DNA from: an uncultured Collinsella sp.
GTDB lineage: Bacteria; Actinomycetota; Coriobacteriia; Coriobacteriales; Coriobacteriaceae
Direction: 5' to 3'
NCBI GenBank assembly: GCA_902470835.1
Contig: CABRHR010000023.1
Span: 1 to 23,377 of the forward strand
DNA length: 23,377 nucleotides
Shown: positions 7,749 to 14,170 of the stretch, one piece after another
How positions within the stretch are numbered: position 1 is the first letter of the stretch
Layout: every line of letters begins with the position of its first letter
Made by a program: the position numbers and the translations under genes
Notes under the pieces: generated by a model
Seen by the model: the letters and a program-made list of their open reading frames with translations, nothing else
Database searches by the model: none
What the model was told of the DNA's origin: nothing

Positions 7749-7797
7749 GCCCAAACAACCACAAAGGGCGCAGTTCACAGGCATATTTGCGGTGGCT
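7749..7797 (+). repeat. Intergenic repeat, right of hicAB
   Basis: Degenerate copy of the 7002-7051 repeat in the same orientation: starts GCCCAAACAACC and shares the core CGCAGTTCACAGGC. Its stem pairing is weaker than in the left copy. It begins 13 nt after the hicB stop. Confidence 0.65.
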
Positions 7798-7818
7798 TTA
7801 CTGCCCATATCGCGTTTG

Positions 7819-7863
7819 CCCAGATAAAACCTGCCAAAATAAACCTGTCCCTTTTTGGCAGGT
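7819..7863 (+). repeat. 45-nt leader hairpin before the 5-FCL gene
   Basis: AAACCTGCCAAAA (7827-7839) pairs perfectly with TTTTGGCAGGTTT (7853-7865) around a 13-nt loop that contains CCTGTCCC. The stem ends 5 nt before the SD AGGAGG (7871-7876). The 45-nt segment recurs with one mismatch at 18005-18049 on the other strand, in the same position relative to a different gene. Confidence 0.8.
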
Positions 7864-7881
7864 TTGCTAGAGGAGGCTGGA

Positions 7882-8478
7882 ATGGATAAGGCTGAGTTGC
7901 GGCGGGCGGTGATTGCTCGGCGCGATGCTCTTGATTTGGATGTTCGGGCGGCAAAGTCCGCCACTATCTGCGCGCGGCTTGTTGAGCTGCTGGAGTCCAG
8001 CGGCGCTGCGGGCCAGCGCACCGTTGCCGTCTATGCCGCGATGGGTTCCGAGGTCGACCCAGCCGCGTTTGCCGCCGCGGCCGTCGCGCGTGGCTGGCGC
8101 GTAGCCTATCCGTGCACGCTCTCGGCAAGCGACGCCGCCACATGCGGCCAGCGCATGTGCATGCGGGCAGTCTCTGCCGGCGATGCGTCCGAGGCCCCGT
8201 TTATCGCCCACCCTACGCGGGCCTTCGCAGCCACGGACATCGACAGCGACCACTTCCCCATCGTGCCCGCCAAGGCTCTCGACATGATTATCGTGCCGCT
8301 CGTGGCTTTCGACCGCACCGGCGCGCGCCTGGGCTACGGCGGCGGCTGCTACGACCGCTACCTGCCCACAGTTGCACCTAAATGCCTAATCGTCGGCATC
8401 GCCTTTGACGAACAGCGCGTCGACCACGTTCCCACCGACGCCCACGATCTGCCGCTGCCCAACATCGTCAGCGCCTAG
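7882..8478 (+). CDS. 5-formyltetrahydrofolate cyclo-ligase
   Basis: Converts 5-formyltetrahydrofolate to 5,10-methenyltetrahydrofolate using ATP, returning the storage folate to the one-carbon pool in the cytoplasm. The protein is 198 aa, normal for the family. The N-terminal helix MDKAELRRAVIARRDAL carries the Lys/Arg residues that contact ATP and folate. The signature VPLVAFDRTGARLGYGGGC followed by YDRYL is at about 138-161. GIAFDEQ and VPTDAHDLPL near the C-terminus are also standard. The ATG at 7882 follows AGGAGG at 5 nt; a frame reaching back to 7855 lies inside the leader hairpin and is not used. It is a single gene facing the convergent nuclease gene, with a 119-bp repeat between them. 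Confidence 0.95.
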   Translation: MDKAELRRAVIARRDALDLDVRAAKSATICARLVELLESSGAAGQRTVAVYAAMGSEVDPAAFAAAAVARGWRVAYPCTLSASDAATCGQRMCMRAVSAGDASEAPFIAHPTRAFAATDIDSDHFPIVPAKALDMIIVPLVAFDRTGARLGYGGGCYDRYLPTVAPKCLIVGIAFDEQRVDHVPTDAHDLPLPNIVSA

Positions 8479-8502
8479 CCGCCGCTGTATCGCACCCGCA
8501 AG

Positions 8503-8621
8503 ATGAGCGTGGAAAATCTCCCACTTTGAGCCCCCTTACGAGCCAAAAACGGGAGATTATCCATGCTCATTCAACAAGCGTCCGAAAATCCACGCTCGTC
8601 CATCCGATTTTCCACGCTTGT
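8503..8621. repeat. 119-bp stem-loop repeat, copy 1
   Basis: GAGCGTGGAAAATCTCCC (8505-8522) faces GGGAGATTATCCATGCTC (8551-8568) across a 28-nt loop, with one mismatch and one G-U pair. Two more direct copies of the arm end follow: ATCCACGCTCGT near 8589-8600 and TCCACGCTTGT at 8611-8621. By hand count it matches copy 2 (9904-10022) at about 95 of 119 positions, with no gap. It lies 24 nt past the stop of the minus-strand nuclease gene and has no T-run after the stem on that strand. Confidence 0.85.
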
Positions 8622-8645
8622 GCAGCCAAACGCCCTGCAACTGCC

Positions 8646-9608
8646 TCAGCACGCACGCGGCACGCCGGCGACCTTGAGCTTGCGATCGAGTTTTGTCGGA
8701 TCCCTTAGATCATCCCAGCACAAGCGCACGTTTTTGCAGTTATCAAGCAGCGAAAGCCTCGACTCGCGCTGGCGCTCATCGAACTGCGCCTTCGCGAGCT
8801 TGCCCTCCTCCGCCGCCTTCTCGCTTTTAACGAATCCGTCGAACTCCCCGATAATCAGCCGGTCGCCCACGCGCCACAAGTAGTCGACGCGATACGGTCG
8901 TCCCGGCTCAACCGGGTCGAACAGCTCAACTTGCAGCTCCGGCGTCTGCCAGCCGCGCTCGATCATCAGGGCACGCGCCTTGGACTCGCCGCCGCTTTCC
9001 GACAGCCCATCGGCACATCGTGCAACCCTGCGCGCCGTCACAACGCCGCGACGATTCAGGCCAAGCTTGTCGACAGTCTCAACGAGATGCTCCTTCGACA
9101 AAAGTTGCTCATGGAGCGCCGAATCCGCGATGATCAGTCCCTCGACAAACGATGCATCGACCAAGCAATCCGTAATCGTTTGATCGATATCGGTTACGGC
9201 GATATCCATCTGGGTGGCTCGTGTTTGACGAGCATAGCGATGACGAATGACCTGAGAGCCCGGCGTCGTCGATTGGGCTGGCATCGCGGCGATATGGATG
9301 TGCGTCAAATTGGCATGCGAAACCGAAAGGCCATAGATAACAGCCGCCGTATAGGAGCAAAATGTCCAGTCGGGGTGCTTTTGCGCAAGCGCCCGCACCC
9401 GATGCAGATAACGCTGCCGAAACTTGAGCTCGGACCAGTATTCCGGACGCGCGTACAGCCCCGGCATGACCGCTTCGAGACTTCCCGCCTCCGCCCGCCG
9501 CTCAATCTGCTTTGCCTCCGCCGCCGTGCGCGCGTACACGCAGCTCATCTGCTGTTCGCATGCTTTAATGTGGCTTGCAAGCCTTTGATTCGCCGTCATG
9601 TTTCCCAT
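8646..9608 (-). CDS. AbiEi-like wHTH protein with DUF559/Vsr-like nuclease domain
   Basis: A 320-aa two-part protein. Residues about 25-170 resemble the AbiEi-type antitoxin/transcription-factor region: RTAAEAKQIERRAEAGSLEA before PGLYARP (a winged-helix pattern), a SYTAAVIYGL segment (85-94), then IDQTITDCLVDASFVEGLII and ADSAL. Residues about 203-302 resemble DUF559/very-short-patch-repair-like nucleases: GGESKARALMIERGW, PYRVDYLW, IIGEFDGFVKSE. Candidate acidic site residues are Glu208, Asp242, Glu255 and Asp257, in the PD-(D/E)XK style. The chosen start (9608) has GGGAGG at 4 nt; an in-frame extension to 9671 lacks one. No partner toxin gene is adjacent. A DNA-acting or defence role is inferred from the domains alone. 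It lies between two 119-bp repeats. Confidence 0.75.
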   Translation of the reverse strand: MGNMTANQRLASHIKACEQQMSCVYARTAAEAKQIERRAEAGSLEAVMPGLYARPEYWSELKFRQRYLHRVRALAQKHPDWTFCSYTAAVIYGLSVSHANLTHIHIAAMPAQSTTPGSQVIRHRYARQTRATQMDIAVTDIDQTITDCLVDASFVEGLIIADSALHEQLLSKEHLVETVDKLGLNRRGVVTARRVARCADGLSESGGESKARALMIERGWQTPELQVELFDPVEPGRPYRVDYLWRVGDRLIIGEFDGFVKSEKAAEEGKLAKAQFDERQRESRLSLLDNCKNVRLCWDDLRDPTKLDRKLKVAGVPRAC

Positions 9609-9645
9609 GTCGCCTCCCAAATCTTGGAACGGCGCAAACGTACCA

Positions 9646-9705
9646 GACGGTTTCATGCGAAGTCTGACCAAATACCGTCCAGGCGCTGACCAAATGCTTG
9701 ACGGT
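9646..9705 (-). promoter_or_regulatory. Interleaved repeats upstream of the nuclease gene
   Basis: Three copies of one hexamer in alternating orientation (GACGGT 9646-9651, ACCGTC 9674-9679, GACGGT 9700-9705) are interleaved with two direct copies of CTGACCAAAT (9664-9673 and 9686-9695, 22 bp apart). The middle hexamer can pair with either neighbour but not both, so this could be a switchable leader or an operator cluster 40-100 nt before the start codon. Confidence 0.4.
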
Positions 9706-9899
9706 TTTGGACGTTTTAGGCTGATGGCTTATATCTGCAGGCAGGGCGGTTGTCGAGGGGTCCCTGTCTCCACATTTTGAGGCCTTGGTCCATCGGATTA
9801 TCAGAAAGAAAAACCCGTCGAGATTCAAGACTACGCCAAATGCGACTTTGCCTCTGCACGCACCGTCGCTTAGCCGAGCCATCGGCATCTACATGCCTA
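9706..9899. other. Intergenic stretch, nothing recognised
   Basis: Between the nuclease leader elements and the second 119-bp repeat. It has open frames on both strands, but none has an SD, family resemblance or a sensible codon pattern. No further repeat or RNA was recognised. Confidence 0.5.
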
Positions 9900-9969
9900 A
9901 AAAATGAGCGTGGATAATCTCCCGTTTTGAGCCTAGTTTCAAGCCAAAAGTGGGAGATTATCCACGCTC
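9898..9969 (-). terminator. metA: Terminator of metA formed by repeat copy 2
   Basis: Read on the minus strand, the perfect 18-bp stem of repeat copy 2 is followed directly by CATTTTTTAGG, giving a classical stem plus T-run downstream of metA. Copy 1 has the stem but no T-run. Confidence 0.7.
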
Positions 9970-10022
9970 GATTTGTAAATGTCCGAAAATCCACGCTCGT
10001 CCGTCCGGATATCCACGCTCGT
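9904..10022. repeat. 119-bp stem-loop repeat, copy 2
   Basis: GAGCGTGGATAATCTCCC (9906-9923) pairs perfectly over 18 bp with 9952-9969, across a 28-nt loop that has a further TTTTG/CAAAA pairing. Two more copies of ATCCACGCTCGT follow, near 9990-10001 and at 10011-10022. Same orientation and length as copy 1. It begins 29 nt past the metA stop. Confidence 0.88.
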
Positions 10023-10051
10023 CACGCCGCCGGCACAGCAACAGCCGTAGC

Positions 10052-10978
10052 CTAGTGCTCCTCGCCGGCGCGGGCCAGGTCGTAGGGCGTGGTCTGGTAG
10101 ACGTAGTAGTTGAGCCAGTTGGTGTAGAACAGCTGAGCTTGGCTGCGCCAGACGTTGCGCGGCTCGGCGGAGGGGTCGTCGCCCGGGAAGTAATGCGCCG
10201 GCACCTCCGGGTTGAGCCCGCGCTTCACATCGCGCTCGTACTCCAGGCGCAGCGTATCGGTGTCGTACTCGGGATGGCCAAAGACAAAGAAGCGACGGCT
10301 GTCGGTCGACTTGACGATGTACAGGCCCACCTCGTCGGACACGGCCACGACCTCAAGCTGCGGCTCGGCCTCCACGTCCTCGCGGCGCACGTCGGTGTTG
10401 CGCGAATGTACGGCATAGAAGCGGTCGTCAAAGCCGCGGACCAGCGGGCTTTGCGGCTTCACCAGATAATGCTCGAACACGCCGCTCGCCTTTGCCGGCA
10501 GGTCGTACTTCTGGATGCCGTAATGATGGTACAGACCGGCCTGTGCGCCCCAACAAATGTGCAGCGTAGAGTGCACGTGCGTGGTGGACCAATCCATGAT
10601 CTGGCAGAGCTCGGGCCAGTAGTCGACCTCCTCGAACGGCATCTGCTCCACCGGCGCGCCCGTGATGATCAGGCCGTCGTAGTGGATGTCGCGGATGTCG
10701 TCGAACGTGCGGTAAAACGTCTCCAGGTGGCCGGCGCTCACGTGCGTGGCTTCGTGCGTTTTGGTGCGCAGCAGGTCCACCTCCACCTGCAGCGGCGTGT
10801 TGGAGAGCTTGCGCATGATCTGCGTCTCGGTGGCGATCTTGGTGGGCATGAGGTTGAGGATGAGCACGCGCAGCGGACGGATGTCCTGGTGCAGCGCGCG
10901 GTACTCGGTCATGACAAAGATGTTCTCGCTCTCGAGCTGCGCGGCGGCAGGGAGGGCGTCGGGGATGCGAATGGGCAT
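10052..10978 (-). CDS. metA: Homoserine O-acetyltransferase (MetA family)
   Basis: Acylates L-homoserine in the first committed step of methionine synthesis. It is 308 aa, as usual for MetA. The catalytic Cys142 lies in LHICWGAQAGLY, and His235 and Glu237 in FVFGHPEYD complete the site. Despite the family name, residue 111 is Glu (TGAPVEQMPFEEVDYW). In characterised MetA enzymes Glu at 111 goes with acetyl-CoA use, while Gly goes with succinyl-CoA, so acetyl transfer is predicted. The start ATG has AAGGAG 5 nt upstream. No SAM riboswitch or S-box pattern was recognised in the roughly 210 nt before it. It stands alone and ends at a long stem followed by a T-run. Confidence 0.96.
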   Translation of the reverse strand: MPIRIPDALPAAAQLESENIFVMTEYRALHQDIRPLRVLILNLMPTKIATETQIMRKLSNTPLQVEVDLLRTKTHEATHVSAGHLETFYRTFDDIRDIHYDGLIITGAPVEQMPFEEVDYWPELCQIMDWSTTHVHSTLHICWGAQAGLYHHYGIQKYDLPAKASGVFEHYLVKPQSPLVRGFDDRFYAVHSRNTDVRREDVEAEPQLEVVAVSDEVGLYIVKSTDSRRFFVFGHPEYDTDTLRLEYERDVKRGLNPEVPAHYFPGDDPSAEPRNVWRSQAQLFYTNWLNYYVYQTTPYDLARAGEEH

Positions 10979-11081
10979 GGATGCTCCTTACGAGTCAGTT
11001 GCAGCTATGGTACAACGAGCGGCCCCGTCCGCGCGAGCACATCGCCCGGCGATGCCGTCAGCGGCCCAAATCACTCCAAAA

Positions 11082-11112
11082 GTAGAGATTAAGGCATGTC
11101 CCAAAAATCTAC
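11082..11112. repeat. Degenerate GGGACA-type hairpin
   Basis: GTAGAGATT and AATCTAC can pair, with a small bulge, around a loop with GGCATGTCCC (GGGACATGCC on the other strand). It resembles the other intergenic hairpins whose loops contain GGGACA, but the stem is poor. Confidence 0.35.
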
Positions 11113-11146
11113 AGCGCTTTAGCCTAGCAAAGTGGCAGCAGGACGC

Positions 11147-11152
11147 TACAAT
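11147..11152 (+). promoter_or_regulatory. Candidate -10 of the hydroxyacid dehydrogenase gene
   Basis: TACAAT, 37 nt before the start codon, is a good -10; no convincing -35 lies 16-18 nt upstream. Confidence 0.4.
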
Positions 11153-11189
11153 GGTTCGACGCGAATAACTCGGCCGAAAGGATACATAT

Positions 11190-12167
11190 ATGTACCAGAC
11201 GCGTAAGATCGGTGTGGTCGGCCAGGGCCACGTAGGAGCACATGTCGCCAACAGCCTGCTCATGCAGGGCATTGCCGATGAGCTGTACCTGTGCGATATC
11301 AACGAGGCCAAGGTGACGTCCGAGGTCCAGGACCTGCGCGACTCCCTTTCGTTTGTCCCGTACAACACCAAGATCGTCAACTGCTACGACCACTACGAGG
11401 AGCTTGCCTGCTGCGACGTCATCGTCAACGCCGCCGGTAAGGTCGCACTGGCCGCCGGTAACCGCGACGGTGAGCTGTTCTTTACCACCGACGCCGCCCG
11501 CACCTTTGCCAAGCGCATCGTCGACGCCGGCTTCGACGGCATCTTCGTGAGCATCTCCAACCCCTGCGACGTCGTGTGCACCGAGCTGTGGCACCTGACC
11601 GGCTACGATCCCAAGAAGATCATCGGCTCGGGCTGCGGTCTGGATTCCGCACGCCTGCGCACCGAGATCTCCAAGAAGGTCGGCGTGAGCCCCAAGTCCA
11701 TCGACGCCTACATGATCGGCGAGCACGGCTTTAGCCAGCTGGCCGCCTTTAAGGCCGCGACCATCGCCGGCAAGAGCCTGACTGAGCTTCAGGCCGAGAA
11801 CCCCGACAAGTACGCCTTCGACCACATGGAGGTCGAGGAGCTCGCGCGCAAGGGCGGCTATGTGACCTACCAGGGCAAGCAGTGCACCGAGTACGCCGTC
11901 GCCAACTCCGCCGCGCGCGTCTGCGCCGCCGTGCTGCACAACGAGCACGCCGTGCTTTCCGCCTCGACGCTCATGACCGGCCAGTATGGCGAGGAGGGCA
12001 TCTTCACCTCCCTGCCGTGCGTGATCGGTGCCGAGGGCGTCGAGGAGGTCTACACACTCGACCTGTCCGAGCACGAGCTCGAGGGCTTCCACAAGAGTTG
12101 CCAGCACATCCGCGACAACATCGCCCAGCTCGACTGGTGGGACGCCGAGGCCTACGACGCAAAGTAG
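11190..12167 (+). CDS. L-2-hydroxyacid dehydrogenase (LDH/MDH superfamily)
   Basis: NAD-dependent oxidoreductase of 325 aa that interconverts a 2-oxoacid and an L-2-hydroxyacid. The Rossmann motif VVGQGHVGAHVA (Gly11, Gly13, Gly16) and Asp36 at the end of the second strand point to NAD. The catalytic set is present with lactate-dehydrogenase spacing: Asp152 and Arg155 in GLDSARLR, and His179 in IGEHGFSQ; SNPCDVV (123-129) is the usual cofactor-side loop. The substrate loop, however, reads NAAGKVALAAGNRDGEL rather than the QKPGETR of lactate or RKPGMTR of malate dehydrogenases. This resembles the L-2-hydroxyisocaproate dehydrogenase branch, so a bulkier substrate is possible. The SD GAAAGGAT precedes the ATG, and the gene ends at a strong terminator. 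Confidence 0.9.
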   Translation: MYQTRKIGVVGQGHVGAHVANSLLMQGIADELYLCDINEAKVTSEVQDLRDSLSFVPYNTKIVNCYDHYEELACCDVIVNAAGKVALAAGNRDGELFFTTDAARTFAKRIVDAGFDGIFVSISNPCDVVCTELWHLTGYDPKKIIGSGCGLDSARLRTEISKKVGVSPKSIDAYMIGEHGFSQLAAFKAATIAGKSLTELQAENPDKYAFDHMEVEELARKGGYVTYQGKQCTEYAVANSAARVCAAVLHNEHAVLSASTLMTGQYGEEGIFTSLPCVIGAEGVEEVYTLDLSEHELEGFHKSCQHIRDNIAQLDWWDAEAYDAK

Positions 12168-12208
12168 GCCGCTGGTTGCCGCAACCTTGCGAATCTAAGC
12201 GCGACACC

Positions 12209-12250
12209 AAGCGGGCCGCACCGGAAATCCCCGGCGCGGCCCGCTTTTTT
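12209..12250 (+). terminator. Rho-independent terminator
   Basis: AAGCGGGCCGC (12209-12219) pairs with GCGGCCCGCTT (12236-12246), with an inner CCGG/CCGG step, followed by TTTTTT. It closes the dehydrogenase gene. Confidence 0.88.
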
Positions 12251-12299
12251 GGCTCACGCAGTGCCCTTACGAATCGAAGGTGAATGGTTTTCCCGTTAC

Positions 12300-13268
12300 T
12301 TAGTACTGCTCGATGCCCATGTAGCGACGAACCTCGGGGCTGTGGTCGAAGACCTTGCCGCGGGCGGCGCGCAGCTCGCAGCTCATCGCATAGAAGAAGA
12401 TCGGCTCTAGGAACGAGCGCACGCTAGCGGGCACCTCGCCCACGCCGTACTCGAGCGCATCGAGCACCATGAGCGTGTCGGTATGCGTGTTGAGGAACGC
12501 AAGCGCTCGCTCCTCCATGGGACGGCACTCGCCCGCGCCGAGCTGCACAAAGTAGAACACGCCGGGCTCGGTGGCCTCGAAGGGGCCGTGGAAGTACTCG
12601 CCGGAGTGGATGTAGCAGCAGTGCTGCCACTGCATCTCCATGAGCGAGCAGATGGCCATGGCGTAGGTCTGGCTAAAGTTGGGGCCGGACCCCAGGATAT
12701 AGAAGAACTTGTGCTGCTGGCAGAGCTCGGCAAAGCGGGCGCCCAGCTCGGCGTTGACCTTCTCGCGGGCGGCGGGCAGCAGCGCATCCATCTGCTTGAG
12801 GCCCTCGTACATGTCGGCGAGTGCCTCGTAGCCTTCCTGCTGGTCGAGCAGCTCGGCGGCGATCAGAGCGCCGATGCCCTGCGGCACCTCGGCCTGCGAC
12901 ACGCCCTCGCCCCACGGATAGACCCAGGTGGTCCACTTGCCGTTATCGATCTTGGAGCCCTCGCAGTCGGTGAGGGCAATGACCTCGGCACCGGCTGCCA
13001 GCGCCATCTCGCAGCCGTCGACAACCTCCTGCGTGTTGCCGCTGTGGCTGCAGGCGATGACGAGCGACTTCTCGCCAAGACTCTTGGGAGCCATCAGGCA
13101 AAACTCGCGCGCCGTGTAGACCGTCGAGGTAAACGTGGTGGCCTCACGCTTGAGCAGTTCGTTGGCCGGCATCAGGTCGATCATCGAACCGCCACAAGCG
13201 ATCCAAAAGACGTTCTCGATCTTGCCCTTGCGCTCGATGATTTCCTGAACCAGATCATGTGCGTTCAT
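12300..13268 (-). CDS. SIS-domain sugar-amine 6-phosphate deglycase (FrlB/GfrF-like)
   Basis: Double-SIS protein of 322 aa, in the group that cleaves 6-phosphorylated Amadori compounds (such as fructoselysine 6-phosphate) to glucose 6-phosphate and a free amine. The first SIS domain has IACGGSMIDLMPA (23-35) and CSHSGNTQE (73-81), the sugar-phosphate-binding loops. In the second half SLMEMQW is followed by SGEYFHGPFE. This places Glu211 and His227 exactly 16 residues apart, the spacing of the catalytic pair reported for the deglycase FraB. An SD (AGGAGG) precedes the ATG. It has its own promoter and leader hairpin just after a GntR/UTRA gene, its likely regulator. The substrate could differ from that of the paralogue at 18150-19133. 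A glucosamine-phosphate isomerase role is less likely. Confidence 0.85.
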   Translation of the reverse strand: MNAHDLVQEIIERKGKIENVFWIACGGSMIDLMPANELLKREATTFTSTVYTAREFCLMAPKSLGEKSLVIACSHSGNTQEVVDGCEMALAAGAEVIALTDCEGSKIDNGKWTTWVYPWGEGVSQAEVPQGIGALIAAELLDQQEGYEALADMYEGLKQMDALLPAAREKVNAELGARFAELCQQHKFFYILGSGPNFSQTYAMAICSLMEMQWQHCCYIHSGEYFHGPFEATEPGVFYFVQLGAGECRPMEERALAFLNTHTDTLMVLDALEYGVGEVPASVRSFLEPIFFYAMSCELRAARGKVFDHSPEVRRYMGIEQY

Positions 13269-13297
13269 GCTGATGCTCCTCCTTGTGGGGCGGCTTT

Positions 13298-13328
13298 GAA
13301 CGACGACAGCTCGTACCTGCTGTCGTTC
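13298..13328 (-). promoter_or_regulatory. Leader hairpin before the SIS deglycase gene
   Basis: CGACAGC (13304-13310) pairs with GCTGTCG (13319-13325) around an 8-nt loop, and GAA/TTC extends the stem past a 3-nt bulge. It lies between the promoter and the SD, so it would be in the 5' leader of the mRNA. Confidence 0.45.
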
Positions 13329-13403
13329 TATGTTGTCCTATTTATAGCACGTGTAACAACGCCCGTGAAGTCATCTCAGCAAATTTGTTCTATATTGTTC
13401 TAT
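13325..13403 (-). promoter_or_regulatory. Promoter with two paired direct-repeat operator candidates
   Basis: On the minus strand TTCACG (13364-13369) and TATAAA (13341-13346) are 17 nt apart and form a plausible promoter. Two near-identical 17-nt blocks flank it: GTTCTATGTTGTCCTAT (13325-13341, at the start site) and GTTCTATATTGTTCTAT (13387-13403, upstream of the -35). Each block is two GTTCTAT-like units 10 bp apart, one helical turn. They are good candidates for binding by the GntR protein encoded directly upstream. Confidence 0.55.
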
Positions 13404-13412
13404 CTGTGGACG

Positions 13413-14168
13413 TTAGATGTCAAAGACGTAGCGCGAGCCCACGATCTTTTGGCGGCCGAGCAGTAGAGGGCGCCCGCCGGCGTCGGTAAAGTAGGCCTCC
13501 ATATAGAAGAGCGGCTCGCCGACCGGCACCTCCAGCAGCGGGGCCGTCTGAGTATCGGCAAGCGCAATCTCCACGGTGCAGGGGTCGGACTTGAGCGGCG
13601 CGCGACCCGAATGCTCGGCCACGAGCGCAAAGATTGAGTTATCGGTGAGGTCCTCGTCGGCCAGCGTCTGCAGGTAGGGATGGTCGATCAGCACAAAGGC
13701 GTTGTTCTCGAGCATGACGGGAATGCCGTCGGCCGTGCGCACGCGCTCGACCACGATAAGCTCGCAGCCGGGCTCCACGCCAAAGAACGCCGCATCCTCG
13801 TGCGTCGCCGCGACCACCGTGCGCGACACCAGACGCGCACCCGGCACCATGTCGTTGGCAGCACAACCCTCAGTAAAGCTCTGGACGTCACCCTTCTGGC
13901 GAATCTTGCGTTTGAGCTTGGGAGCGCACACAAACGTGCCCCTCCCCTGCTGGCGGTTGAGATACCCCGCACGCGACAGCTCCTCGATGGCGCGGCGCAC
14001 GGTGATGCGCCCCACGCCGTAGGACTTCGCGAGCTCTATCTCGGCAGGGATGCGCGAGCCGGCTGCGTACACGCCGCGCGCGATCTCGCCCTTTAGGTCG
14101 TCCATAACCTGCTGGTACAGCGGCACGGCGGGCACGTCAGTGCGGTCGGTTTTATCGTCGAATGCCAT
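13413..14168 (-). CDS. GntR-family regulator, HutC/UTRA type
   Basis: DNA-binding regulator of 251 aa. The N-terminal winged helix covers about residues 15-82 (PLYQQVMDDLKGEIARG, IPAEIELAKSYGVGRITVRR, then QQGRGTFV). The rest (about 95-251) is a UTRA ligand domain ending PLLLGRQKIVGSRYVFDI, almost the same ending as the paralogue at 16249-16968. The start lies 2 nt past the recQ stop, and its SD (GGAG) is inside the last recQ codons, so the two are translationally coupled. Downstream is a SIS deglycase with its own promoter, the likely target; sugar-phosphate or Amadori-type ligands are plausible. UTRA proteins commonly act as repressors released by a phosphorylated substrate. Confidence 0.92.
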   Translation of the reverse strand: MAFDDKTDRTDVPAVPLYQQVMDDLKGEIARGVYAAGSRIPAEIELAKSYGVGRITVRRAIEELSRAGYLNRQQGRGTFVCAPKLKRKIRQKGDVQSFTEGCAANDMVPGARLVSRTVVAATHEDAAFFGVEPGCELIVVERVRTADGIPVMLENNAFVLIDHPYLQTLADEDLTDNSIFALVAEHSGRAPLKSDPCTVEIALADTQTAPLLEVPVGEPLFYMEAYFTDAGGRPLLLGRQKIVGSRYVFDI

Positions 14169-14170
14169 CG

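Noticed and set aside
9565..9888. 107-codon open frame on the minus strand
   Set aside because: No SD, no family resemblance, and it overlaps the nuclease gene and its leader repeats.
8503..10022. Possible CRISPR-like array
   Set aside because: The repeated arms are parts of two stem-loop units, not evenly spaced repeats with unique spacers, and no cas gene is present.
10979..11189. SAM riboswitch before metA
   Set aside because: No recognisable S-box or SAM-II core pattern could be found by eye.
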